A DNA stretch of 64,000 nt, taken from NCBI RefSeq assembly GCF_015350805.1, contig NZ_JADKSG010000001.1, positions 806,001-870,000 of the forward strand. Direction: 5' to 3'. Within the stretch, counting starts at the first letter, position 1. Each line of letters begins with the position of its first letter. The DNA is from Herbiconiux sp. VKM Ac-1786. GTDB taxonomy: Bacteria > Actinomycetota > Actinomycetes > Actinomycetales > Microbacteriaceae. Position numbers and translations under genes: made by a program. Positions 34,343 to 42,163 of the stretch are shown here, in pieces. A model generated the notes under the pieces. The model made no database searches, had not been told where the DNA came from, and saw only the letters and a list, made by a program, of their open reading frames with translations.

Positions 34343-34603
34343 GCCCTGCGTGCCCCTCGTTGTGGTGACACAGCGAACTCCCAGAAAAATAACGATTCGA
34401 TAACTAGCGCTCCGTTACCTAGCCGTTATATATTCATGGAGCGGAAGTTGTTTGCTGTGGCAGCTCCCGCGGAATGTGATTGCAGGACACTCTTGGTGCA
34501 AGGGAGAGGGCCCGTCGTTAGCCTCTACGACGGGCCCTCAATCATTTAACCTGCGGGGCCTATTGCCCCCTGCCCCTGCCCTTGCCTCTCCCGGCTCGCC
34601 GGT
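34343..34603. other. AT-richer intergenic patch, candidate small RNA
   Basis: No protein-coding gene is convincing here. Bases 34380-34440 are far richer in A and T than anything around and contain TTATATATT (a good -10) near 34425. From there to the terminator at 34506-34539 would be a transcript of about 100 nt. A 38-codon frame from the ATG at 34436 runs through the terminator stem and lacks a ribosome binding site, so I do not call it. Confidence 0.4.
34506..34539. terminator. Strong 13-bp stem terminator
   Basis: GAGGGCCCGTCGT and its exact complement (34527-34539) enclose an 8-nt loop and are followed by AATCATTTAA on the plus strand. It separates the winged-helix regulator from the converging cell-wall-binding protein gene and works in either direction. 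Confidence 0.8.
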
Positions 34604-36178
34604 TCAGCTGCACGGTGTGAGCTGCTCGACCTCCGGGCTCAGGGCCCTCTCGCCGCCGAGCAGCACGACGTGCTGGGCCCCCAGCCGCGCCATGTCGTCG
34701 AGCACCGACTGAGGCACGCAGTTCCCGGGGACCGTGTAGATCGGAGAGTGCCCGGCCCCGGCGGCCACACTCCCGACCAGCGCGTCGGGGAAGTTCAGCC
34801 CGGTGGCGAAATACACCGTGTCGGCCGTCGAGAAGACCGCCTTCGACACCGCCACCGCGGTCTCGTATCGATCAGCACCCATCAACCGGTCGACACTCGC
34901 CAGCCCCTTCAGCGTCGTCTCGATTCCATTCGAGACCGCATTGGGCCCGCCGACGACGGCCAGCCGCGACGTCGACAACCCCGACAGCGCCGCCTTCGTT
35001 TCCGCATCCACTGTCTCGGCCTGCCCGTTGACCATCAGCACCGGCTCGCCTCCGCTCCCGGCCGCGGCCCCCGCGGCCAGCGCATCCGGGAAGTTCAGCC
35101 CCGTGGTCACGAACGAATGCGCCGACGTCCCGAAGAACTGCTTCGCGATGGCCCGACTCACGACGAACCGATCGGCCCCACCGATCCGCTCGACCTTCGC
35201 CCCGACCGGCAGCAGCCGCGCGATCTCCGCCACCACTCCGTCCGAAATGGCCGCCGGCCCACCCACGACCGTCACCTTCATCGGCCTCAACCGCGATATC
35301 TCCCCCGCCGTAGCGCTTGGCAACGTCGCCTTGGTCGCCAGCAGCAACGCGGCCCCACTCTTCACGGCAGCCGGCGCAGCACTCAACGCATCGGCATACC
35401 CCTCCCCCGACGCCACCACCACATCCGCGGGCCCCACCGGATGCTCCCGCTGCGCCACCCCCGCAGCCACCGCAAACCGATCGGCACCCCCCACCCGCAC
35501 CACGTCCGGCCCCCCGCCTACGTTCAGGACGACAACGGCAGGATCGGACGCACAGGCCCCGCCGCCAAAGGTAGCCAGGCAGTACTGGAATGTGTCCAAC
35601 CCGATGTATGCAGGGTCCGTGAGGTTGTAGGTGAAAGCCCCGAAAAACGGGCTCGCCATGAAACTACCGTGCGTCGGCTTGGTGAGCCATGTCGGCTGCA
35701 AGCCACCCGACGGTTGATCATTGGCCATGACGCCCGGGGTGGTTACGACGAGAGGCGATCCGGCGGTGACGTCATATTGGTCGGGAACAGCGACTGACGC
35801 AGTGACGTCGATGTTTACTGTGGCGTCAGCCGAAACACACGGGCCACCGTCGAAATCTGCCGCCAGGCAATACGTGAAGTCGTCGTGACCGACGAAGGTT
35901 GCGTCGGTGGGTTCGTAAAGGAAGCCGCCCGGCACGGTCATGAAGTTGACGCTTCCATGTTTCGTTTTCGTCTTGAGCGTGTAGTGCAACCCAGGTGTGT
36001 CGTTCGCCAGATAGCCTGGACTTTCGACCTTCAGCTGCACCCCCTGATATGAGCTGTAGAAGTCATCCCTTGCCACCGGCAGACTGTCCGCAGATGCTGG
36101 CGAACTGCCAAGGCAGGTGACTGTGAGCAGGACAACAGCTGCTGAAGGCACCACAACGGGTGCTGTGAGTCGCCGCAT
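34604..36178 (-). CDS. Secreted surface protein with two cadherin-like modules and three CWB2 repeats
   Basis: A 524-aa exported protein. A signal peptide (residues 1-31, ending SSPASA) is followed by two similar Ig/cadherin-like modules (about 32-125 and 126-215). Each opens D-x-Y and contains LANDTPG or MANDQPS, KHGS or THGS, and YCLA with a second Cys about ten residues later (GGPC, GGAC), probably a disulfide. Three cell wall-binding repeats 2 (CWB2) follow, starting VRVGGADRFAVAAGVA, VERIGGADRFVVSRAIA and VDRLMGADRYETAVAVS; these anchor proteins to cell-wall polymers. The half encoding the modules is visibly lower in GC than neighbouring genes, suggesting acquisition or recombination. 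It is divergent from a MarR regulator. Confidence 0.88.
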   Translation of the reverse strand: MRRLTAPVVVPSAAVVLLTVTCLGSSPASADSLPVARDDFYSSYQGVQLKVESPGYLANDTPGLHYTLKTKTKHGSVNFMTVPGGFLYEPTDATFVGHDDFTYCLAADFDGGPCVSADATVNIDVTASVAVPDQYDVTAGSPLVVTTPGVMANDQPSGGLQPTWLTKPTHGSFMASPFFGAFTYNLTDPAYIGLDTFQYCLATFGGGACASDPAVVVLNVGGGPDVVRVGGADRFAVAAGVAQREHPVGPADVVVASGEGYADALSAAPAAVKSGAALLLATKATLPSATAGEISRLRPMKVTVVGGPAAISDGVVAEIARLLPVGAKVERIGGADRFVVSRAIAKQFFGTSAHSFVTTGLNFPDALAAGAAAGSGGEPVLMVNGQAETVDAETKAALSGLSTSRLAVVGGPNAVSNGIETTLKGLASVDRLMGADRYETAVAVSKAVFSTADTVYFATGLNFPDALVGSVAAGAGHSPIYTVPGNCVPQSVLDDMARLGAQHVVLLGGERALSPEVEQLTPCS

Positions 36179-36218
36179 GAAAATCAACCTCGCTTTTGAT
36201 ATTTGCTCAACTATAGAC

Positions 36219-36226
36219 ACAGCTGT
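36219..36226. promoter_or_regulatory. Candidate MarR operator
   Basis: The palindrome ACAGCTGT sits inside a looser dyad (AGAC ... GTCT) in the 94-bp region between the divergent surface-protein and MarR genes. MarR proteins commonly bind such dyads in their own divergent promoters; no other site supports it. Confidence 0.35.
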
Positions 36227-36272
36227 AGCGTCTGTCGAGTAGACCTCAGGCACGAGAACTATCGGAGGGTCC

Positions 36273-36716
36273 ATGGGCGCGGAGGTGGGGCCGGTCGCGG
36301 CGTGGGAGTCGTTGTTCCGCGCGCAGGTGAGCGTGATGCGGGAGTTGGCCGCCGAGTTCCCGTCGAGCATCGTGTCGTTGAACGAATACGACGTGCTGTT
36401 CAACCTGTCGCTGTGCCCGGGGCGCACACTGCGCATCAAGGATCTGGGCGAGAAGGTGCTGCTCACCCAGCCGAGCATCAGCCGGCTCGTGGATCGGCTG
36501 GTGGCGCGCGGCATCCTCGAGAAGGCCGACGACCCGAACGACGGGCGGGGCACGCTGGTGCGGCTGACCGACGAGGGCGTCAACGTCTACCGGCAGGCCG
36601 CCGTCGTGCACGCGCAGTCGATCACCGCGCACATGACCGGGCACCTCTCCCCCGACGAGCTGGCCGAGCTGGCCCGCCTCTGCGACAAACTCCGCGAGGG
36701 CGTCTCCGGCCACTGA
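36273..36716 (+). CDS. MarR-family transcriptional regulator
   Basis: A 147-aa winged-helix dimer. The HTH reads LRIKDLGEKVLLTQPSISRL (about residues 66-85) and the wing EKADDPNDGRGTLVRLTDEG, the classic MarR D-x-R-G beta-hairpin. The N-terminal dimerisation helix contains WESLFRAQVSVMRELAAEFP. Its divergent neighbour is the cell-wall-binding surface protein, the most likely target along with its own gene. GGAGGG lies 4 nt before the ATG. Confidence 0.92.
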   Translation: MGAEVGPVAAWESLFRAQVSVMRELAAEFPSSIVSLNEYDVLFNLSLCPGRTLRIKDLGEKVLLTQPSISRLVDRLVARGILEKADDPNDGRGTLVRLTDEGVNVYRQAAVVHAQSITAHMTGHLSPDELAELARLCDKLREGVSGH

Positions 36717-36794
36717 CTCCAGAATTGACCCCGGCCGCGAAGGCCACCTGCGATCGCGAGGGAGACGCGGCGGGGGGCCGCGGGGTGGGGTTGG

Positions 36795-38177
36795 ATGGGG
36801 AGGGTGAGCGAGAGAGCTACTTCCGTCGTCTGGTTCCGCGAAGACCTGCGCGTGGCCGACAACCCGGCCCTGCACGAGGCCGTGCGGCGCGGCGACCCGA
36901 TCGTGTGCCTGTACGTGCTCGACGACGAGTCGCCGGGCATCCGGCCGATCGGTGGGGCGGCCCGGTGGTGGCTGCATCACTCGCTCGAGGCGCTCGGCGA
37001 GCGGCTGCGCGAGGTGGGGCTGACGCTGACCCTGCGGCGGGGCCCGGCGCGCGAGGTGGTTCAGAGCGTCGTCGACGAGGTCGGTGCGACGCGGGTGCTG
37101 TGGAACCGACGGTACGGCGAGATCGAGCGGGGCATCGACGGCGACCTCAAGGCGGGCCTGCGCAAAGCAGGCCTGGAGGTCGAGAGCTTCCAGGGCTCCC
37201 TGATCGCCGAACCGTGGACGGTACTGACCGGCCAGGGCGGCTGGTACAAGGTCTTCACCCCCTTCTATCGGGCGGTGCTCGCGAAGCAGACACCGCGGCA
37301 TCCGCTGCCGGCGCCGACGAAGGACGACGGGCTGCACCACCGCGAGGTCCGGTCCGACGCGCTCGGCGACTGGGCCCTGCTGCCCACGAAGCCCGACTGG
37401 GCGGGCGGGCTGCGCGAGCGCTGGCGACCGGGCGAGGCGGGGGCGGCCGAGCGGATGGAGACGTTCCTGACCGAGCGGGTGTCCCATTACGTCGCCGAGC
37501 AGGATCTGCCGGGCGAGGAGGGCACCTCGATGCTGTCACCGCACCTGCGCTGGGGCGAGATCAGTCCATTCCAGTTCTGGCATGCGCTCGACGGGCACCG
37601 CGCCCGGGCCTCGAAAGACGCCGAGGGAGCCGCCGCCGTGCTGCGGCAGCTGATCTGGCGCGAGTTCTCGTACCACCTGCTCTACCACCTGCCCTCGATC
37701 ACCACCGAGAACATGCGGTCGGAGTTCGACCGCTTCCCCTGGGCCGAGCTGACGGACGCCGAGCTGCAGCAGTGGCAGCAGGGCGAGACGGGCATTCCGC
37801 TCGTCGACGCCGGCATGCGCGAGCTGTGGCAGACGGGCGTGATGCACAACCGGGTGCGGATGGTCGTGGCGTCGTTCCTCGTCAAGAACCTCCGGGTCGA
37901 CTGGCGCGTCGGCGAGGCCTGGTTCTGGGACACGCTGGTCGACGCCGATCCGGCCGCGAACGCCCTGAACTGGCAGTGGGTGGCGGGGTCGGGTCCGGAC
38001 GCGGCGCCGTACTTCCGCATCTTCAACCCCGAGCTGCAGGCGTCCAAGTTCGACAAGCACGGCTCGTACGTCAATCGCTACGTCCCCGAGGCGGGCACGC
38101 CGGCCTACCCCGAGCCGATGGTCGACCTCAAGGAGTCGCGCCGGGCCGCGCTCGACGCCTACGCGACGGTCAGATGA
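36795..38177 (+). CDS. Deoxyribodipyrimidine photolyase (CPD class I type)
   Basis: A 460-aa flavoenzyme that uses blue light to split cyclobutane pyrimidine dimers. The N-terminal Rossmann domain (SVVWFREDLRVADNPALHEA) holds the antenna chromophore; the C-terminal FAD domain has LSPHLRWGEISPFQFWHAL, LIWREFSYHLLYHLP, the FAD signature region HNRVRMVVASFLVKNLRVDW, and the electron-transfer and lesion-binding DPAANALNWQWVAGSGPDAA. It ends FDKHGSYVNRYVPE. ATG 36795 and GTG 36804 are both possible starts; both are preceded by G-rich sequence. Its stop overlaps the start of a repeat-encoded 27-codon ORF (ATGA). Confidence 0.93.
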   Translation: MGRVSERATSVVWFREDLRVADNPALHEAVRRGDPIVCLYVLDDESPGIRPIGGAARWWLHHSLEALGERLREVGLTLTLRRGPAREVVQSVVDEVGATRVLWNRRYGEIERGIDGDLKAGLRKAGLEVESFQGSLIAEPWTVLTGQGGWYKVFTPFYRAVLAKQTPRHPLPAPTKDDGLHHREVRSDALGDWALLPTKPDWAGGLRERWRPGEAGAAERMETFLTERVSHYVAEQDLPGEEGTSMLSPHLRWGEISPFQFWHALDGHRARASKDAEGAAAVLRQLIWREFSYHLLYHLPSITTENMRSEFDRFPWAELTDAELQQWQQGETGIPLVDAGMRELWQTGVMHNRVRMVVASFLVKNLRVDWRVGEAWFWDTLVDADPAANALNWQWVAGSGPDAAPYFRIFNPELQASKFDKHGSYVNRYVPEAGTPAYPEPMVDLKESRRAALDAYATVR

Positions 38178-38257
38178 GCCAGGTGAATCAGATGAGCCAG
38201 ATGAATCAGGTGAGCCAGGTGAAGACGGTCACGCAGGGCCTGGCAAGGGCTCAGTAG
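38174..38257 (+). other. 27-codon repeat ORF overlapping the photolyase stop
   Basis: An 18-bp unit (ATGAGCCAGGTGAATCAG and variants) is repeated nearly three times from 38174. The plus-strand frame reads MSQVNQMSQMNQVSQVKT then VTQGLARAQ. Its ATG overlaps the photolyase TGA, so it could be translated by coupling. Its end overlaps the last codons of the converging reductase gene. It may be an expanded microsatellite rather than a selected gene. Confidence 0.45.
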
Positions 38258-39777
38258 CCCGCGAACGCGTCCGTGTGCACCCGCCGTGCCCCCGCCCGCC
38301 GCAGCTGCGCCGCGACATGGTCCACGTACCCGGGAGGCCCTGACACGTACGCCCGCCGGGACGCGAGGTCGGGCAACGTCGCACGAGCCGCCTCGGCCGT
38401 GAGCCGCGCGGGCCCGAGGTACGTCCACCCGGGCGCCAGCTCGGCGGGCCGGTCCGGTGCGATCACCAGCACGCGGATGCCCGTGGCCGCGATCTCGTCG
38501 GCATATGCCAGCTCGTCCGGAGCCGACGCCGAGTAGATCAGCACCACGTCGCCCGCCGTGCCGCGCCGGGCCCGTTCGGCGAGCTGGCTGACGAACGGCG
38601 TGACACCGATCCCGCCGGCGGCGAGCACCAGCGGCACCGAGACGTCGGACGGCAGCAGGAAGTCCCCGCCCACCCAGGTGGCGTTCACGGTCGTCCCGGG
38701 CGTCAGGGAGGTCAGCGTCCGCTTGAACGAGCTCGACGGGTCCGAGAGCTTCACCCCGAGCGAGACCGGCGCGGGCGTCGAGGCGTGCAGGCGGGCGGGT
38801 GGCGGCGTGGTGATGCTGAACATCCGCCGCGCACCGCGGGTGTCGGGGCGCGCGTGCGGCAGCGACAGCTCGAGGTACTGTCCGGCGCGGAAGGGAACAG
38901 GCGAGAGGGGCTCGAAGTCGAACGCCGCCGAGGTCGGGGTCAGCGCGCGGCTGCCCGCGAAGCGGAGGCGCACCCCCCGCCGCTGGCCGAACGCGAAGGC
39001 GACGACGTTGCCGATCACGAGCGCGATCTCAGGCGTCGAGTAGACCGTTCCGATCGTGAACGGGATCGAGAACGGCACCGCGACGACCACCGCGACGAGC
39101 AGCTGCTGCCAGCGCCGGGGCGGCAGCGTCAGCGGCTCGCTCAGCATGAAGCCGGCGAGGAAGACGATCGGGAACGACCCGTAGGCGAGCACCAGGGCGT
39201 CGGGGAAGGCGGTGCCGGTCAGCATGATCCGGCCGATCGTGATCGCTCCGGCGGCCACGACGAAGGTGAGGCCGAGGGCCAGCTTGCGGGTGCGCCAGAG
39301 CACGAGGAACGCACCGATCGCCACGAACGGCAGCAGCACCGGCGTCGCCACCCACCACGCCGACGGGTACAGGCCGGTGACGCTCATCACCACGGCCGCC
39401 GCGGCGACCGGGTTCAGGATGTGCCGGCCCCGGAAGGCGAGCACGAACTTCGACGCCGCCGCGAGCACGCCGGTCAGGGCGATCAGCGCGAGCCCGGCGG
39501 GGTCGGCCGTCGGCATGAAGACGAAGACGATGATCAGCCCCGAGATCGCCGACGACGGCAGGTGCGCGCGGGTGCGGAACAGCCGCGCCAGCAGCCAGCT
39601 CGCGGCCGCGGTCGCCACCACCGCCACCACCGTCGACAGCAGCAGCTGCAGCGGCGTGTAGAACAGCTGCCCGAGGGCGCCGGCGACGATCGCGATCACG
39701 ACCAGCGCCGCGAGCACCAGCACGATCAGGTTGTACATCGTGACGCGCCCGATCAGCGTGTCGAGTCGTGCTTTCAT
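38251..39777 (-). CDS. NqrB/RnfD-like membrane protein fused to an FAD/NAD ferredoxin reductase
   Basis: A 508-aa fusion. Residues about 1-275 form eight to ten membrane helices resembling the NqrB/RnfD/flavin-conduit family (TPLQLLLSTVVAVVATAAAS, FRGRHILNPVAAAAVVMSVT, AYGSFPIVFLAGFMLSEPLT). Residues about 285-508 are a ferredoxin-NADP reductase module with the FAD motif FRAGQYLELSLPHA, FSITTPPPA, VLAAGGIGVTPFVSQLAERA and the C-terminal AYVSGPPGYVDHVAAQLRRA for NAD(P)H. I infer that it takes electrons from cytoplasmic NAD(P)H and passes them across the membrane to the FMN-binding lipoprotein encoded next door. It overlaps apbE by 4 nt. Confidence 0.88.
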   Translation of the reverse strand: MKARLDTLIGRVTMYNLIVLVLAALVVIAIVAGALGQLFYTPLQLLLSTVVAVVATAAASWLLARLFRTRAHLPSSAISGLIIVFVFMPTADPAGLALIALTGVLAAASKFVLAFRGRHILNPVAAAAVVMSVTGLYPSAWWVATPVLLPFVAIGAFLVLWRTRKLALGLTFVVAAGAITIGRIMLTGTAFPDALVLAYGSFPIVFLAGFMLSEPLTLPPRRWQQLLVAVVVAVPFSIPFTIGTVYSTPEIALVIGNVVAFAFGQRRGVRLRFAGSRALTPTSAAFDFEPLSPVPFRAGQYLELSLPHARPDTRGARRMFSITTPPPARLHASTPAPVSLGVKLSDPSSSFKRTLTSLTPGTTVNATWVGGDFLLPSDVSVPLVLAAGGIGVTPFVSQLAERARRGTAGDVVLIYSASAPDELAYADEIAATGIRVLVIAPDRPAELAPGWTYLGPARLTAEAARATLPDLASRRAYVSGPPGYVDHVAAQLRRAGARRVHTDAFAGY

Positions 39778-40712
39778 GCGAAGAGCTCCCCGGGGAAGTC
39801 ACGGGAGCGCTCGGCGCGCCCGTCGGCGTACATGCGGACATAGCTGAAGTGGAATGTCTTCGCCAGCTGGTGCGCGCCGGTGAAGAAGAGGGCGGTCGCG
39901 AGACCGTCGGCGAGGGCGGTCGACGAGGCGACGACCCAGGTGGCGATCACCTCGCGGGCGGGCGATCCGGTGCGCGGGTCGACGATGTGGTGCAGCCCGT
40001 CGCCCCAGGCCCGCCGGTTGCTCGCCGAGGCGCAGAGCGAGAGGCCGGCGAACTCGGCCACGCCGATCGCCTTGCGCGGGTCGAGCGGATGCTCGAGCCC
40101 CACCCGCACGGGAGCACCGCCCGAGTGCGCCAGATCCCCGCTCCCGTCGACGACGTACTCGCGGTGACCGGCGTCGCGCAGCACGGTCGCGACCAGGTCG
40201 ACGAGGTACCCCTTGCCGGCGGCACCGAGGTCGATCACCGTTCCGGCGGGGGCCGAGACGGTCACGCCGGAACCCGGCGACGCGGAGGCGCGGGTGACGG
40301 TGGTGGACCAGCGGGGGCGGGCTCGGGCATCCGGAATCGAGGACTCACCCGCGGGCGACGCACGCAGTGAGTAATTCGCGTCGTATCCGAGCTGTTCGAG
40401 GCGCGCGCCGACCAGCGGGTCGACCGCCCCGTCGGTGGCGGCGTGCAGCCGGTCGTAGAGCTCGAACAGCGGCTCCGCGTCGGCCGGGAACTCGACCGAG
40501 GCCGCCCCGCGGGCGAGCGCCGTGACGAGCGAGTCGGGCCGGAACCGCGAGTAGTCGCGGTCGAAGGCCTCGACCCGCATGAGAACGGCGGCCCGGGTGG
40601 CCGCCGGGAGCGGCTGCGGCGTCTCGATCTGCCAGTGCGTGCCGATCGCCTCGAAGTCGAAGCGCGCCGGACTCGGCGCCGGGGCGACGGGAACGGACGG
40701 ATCGGCGATCAT
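39774..40712 (-). CDS. apbE: FAD:protein FMN transferase
   Basis: ApbE cleaves FAD and attaches FMN through a phosphoester to a Thr or Ser of a partner protein. The 312-aa product has the family landmarks RFRPDSLVTALARG, VIDLGAAGKGYLVDLVATVL, VVDGSGDLAHSGG, LCASASNRRAWGDGLHHIVD followed by PRTGSP, and the Mg-site region ASSTALADGLATALFF. No signal peptide is seen, so it may act inside the cell or be exported otherwise. It is coupled to the reductase fusion downstream and lies 32 nt after the FMN-binding lipoprotein gene, the obvious substrate. Confidence 0.94.
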   Translation of the reverse strand: MIADPSVPVAPAPSPARFDFEAIGTHWQIETPQPLPAATRAAVLMRVEAFDRDYSRFRPDSLVTALARGAASVEFPADAEPLFELYDRLHAATDGAVDPLVGARLEQLGYDANYSLRASPAGESSIPDARARPRWSTTVTRASASPGSGVTVSAPAGTVIDLGAAGKGYLVDLVATVLRDAGHREYVVDGSGDLAHSGGAPVRVGLEHPLDPRKAIGVAEFAGLSLCASASNRRAWGDGLHHIVDPRTGSPAREVIATWVVASSTALADGLATALFFTGAHQLAKTFHFSYVRMYADGRAERSRDFPGELFA

Positions 40713-40744
40713 GGCGAGGTCGATGGCGGCGAGGACGGCCGGCG

Positions 40745-41239
40745 TCAGGCCGCGTCGGACTTGATGGTCTCGACGGCCTCGTTGAAGCCGCCGCTCGTCA
40801 GGCTCGAGCCGGCGACGCGGGACACGTCGATCTCGTCGATGTCCTTGCCCACGACGACCTCGGAGATGCCGTCGGCGAACTGGGTCTGGTAGTTGACCGA
40901 GTTCGGGTTGGTGGCCTCGGGCGTGACCGTGACGGCGGTGATGACGTCGCCCGCGAGGGTGAGCGAGACGTCGATCTCCTCCTGGCCGTTGGGCGAGGTG
41001 TAGCTGCCCTTGGCCTCGTAGGTGCCGTCTTTGTAGGTGGACGAGGCGGAGGAGGAGCCGGCGGCGGCGGTCGCGCCCGGAGTCGCGGCCGGGGTCGCCG
41101 CGGCCGAGGCGGCCGGCGTGGAGGCCGAACCGGTGTCCGACTCGGCCGTCGCATCGGTGGCGCAGCCGGCCAGGGCGACGGAGAGGGAGACTCCGGCGAG
41201 GGCGGAGAGGCCGATCTTCTTCTGTCGGGTGGTCATCAT
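40745..41239 (-). CDS. FMN-binding domain lipoprotein
   Basis: A 164-aa protein with a lipoprotein signal (LSVALAGC, Cys about residue 26), an Ala/Ser/Thr-rich linker (about 27-68) and a C-terminal FMN_bind domain: YKDGTYEAKGSYTSPNGQEE, ITAVTVTPEATN and VSRVAGSSLTSGGFNEAVE. In NqrC and RnfG the FMN is carried by the Thr of S-G-A-T; the aligned positions here are A-G-S-S, so the acceptor would be Ser, or the nearby Thr. AGGA lies 7 nt before ATG 41239. It is the first gene of the three-gene flavin module. Confidence 0.88.
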   Translation of the reverse strand: MMTTRQKKIGLSALAGVSLSVALAGCATDATAESDTGSASTPAASAAATPAATPGATAAAGSSSASSTYKDGTYEAKGSYTSPNGQEEIDVSLTLAGDVITAVTVTPEATNPNSVNYQTQFADGISEVVVGKDIDEIDVSRVAGSSLTSGGFNEAVETIKSDAA

Positions 41240-41411
41240 GGGCGCATCCTGTCGTTCGGGAGGGGGCGGGCGGGGGTGCGAGCGGTCTCGACGGTATTCA
41301 GCGAAGCTGGCAGAGCCCTATGGCGATTCTCTGCGCCCGGCCTGAAGCCGGTGTGCGAGGAGGGCTGCCGACGGCCTCATCCTCGGACAACGGGGGTCGC
41401 CGCCGAAACGT

Positions 41412-42080
41412 TCAGGCGCGTTTCTGCCGCCGCAGCCGCCGGAGGGTGCTGATGGTGCGCTGCTCCGGCAGGCTCCAGCCGAAGCGCACGGCCAGCAGGC
41501 GGATGAGCGTGGTCACGATCACGCAGCCGATGCCCGCGATCGTGATGTTCGCGCCCACGCCGATGGCCACGGTGAGGAAGATCGCGCCCACGCCCGCCGC
41601 GACGGCGTAGAGCGACCCGACGTGCATCACGCCGATCGGCAGCCCGAGCAGGATGTCGCGGAGCATTCCACCGCCGACCGCCGCCACGATCCCGACGAAG
41701 ATCGCCGGCACCACGGGCAGGCCGAACGAGAGCGCCTTGCTCGTGCCGATCGCGCAGAACAGCCCGAGGCTGACGGCGTCGAGCACCGTGACCAGCACGT
41801 TCAGCCGCGTGAACACGCGCTCGAGCGCCATTCCGAGCAGCGCGGCCACGATCGCGACGGGGATGAACCAGTTCGACTCCAGCGCCGCCGGCACGGTGTT
41901 CAGCAGCAGGTCGCGGATGAGACCGCCGCCGAACCCGGCGACCACCCCGATCAGGCCGACGCCGAGCAGGTCGAGCCGTCGGTCCTTGAACTGCGCCGCG
42001 AACGACGCCCCCTGAACGCTGCCGAGGCCGGTCGCCGCGAGGTCGAGCCAGAACGGCGTGACGAACTGCTCGGCGACCAT
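41412..42080 (-). CDS. TRIC-type (YadS/UPF0126) membrane channel family protein
   Basis: A 222-aa protein with seven helices arranged as two three-helix repeats, each with the family signature: GFGGGLIRDLLLNTVPA (about residue 51) and VGGGMLRDILLGLPIGV (about 136). Bacterial homologues of trimeric intracellular cation channels conduct K+ or Na+; others have been linked to glycine transport. The C-terminus is basic (STLRRLRRQKRA). A TAGGAA sequence lies 6 nt before the ATG, a weak -10 candidate. It stands alone between the flavin module and the carboxylesterase. Confidence 0.9.
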   Translation of the reverse strand: MVAEQFVTPFWLDLAATGLGSVQGASFAAQFKDRRLDLLGVGLIGVVAGFGGGLIRDLLLNTVPAALESNWFIPVAIVAALLGMALERVFTRLNVLVTVLDAVSLGLFCAIGTSKALSFGLPVVPAIFVGIVAAVGGGMLRDILLGLPIGVMHVGSLYAVAAGVGAIFLTVAIGVGANITIAGIGCVIVTTLIRLLAVRFGWSLPEQRTISTLRRLRRQKRA

Positions 42081-42163
42081 GCAGCATTCCTATCACGACG
42101 GCACGACGCGGCGGGTGCGGCGGCCGGCAGGCGAGGGCAGAGGGGCGGATGCTCGCCCGCTCG

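Noticed and set aside
34436-34552. 38-codon ORF in the AT-richer intergenic patch
   Set aside because: No ribosome binding site, and it reads through the 13-bp terminator stem; a non-coding RNA or plain intergenic DNA is more likely.
38159-38428. Minus-strand frame with repeated HLAHLI
   Set aside because: It is the antisense reading of the 18-bp repeat and the out-of-frame reading of the reductase C-terminus.
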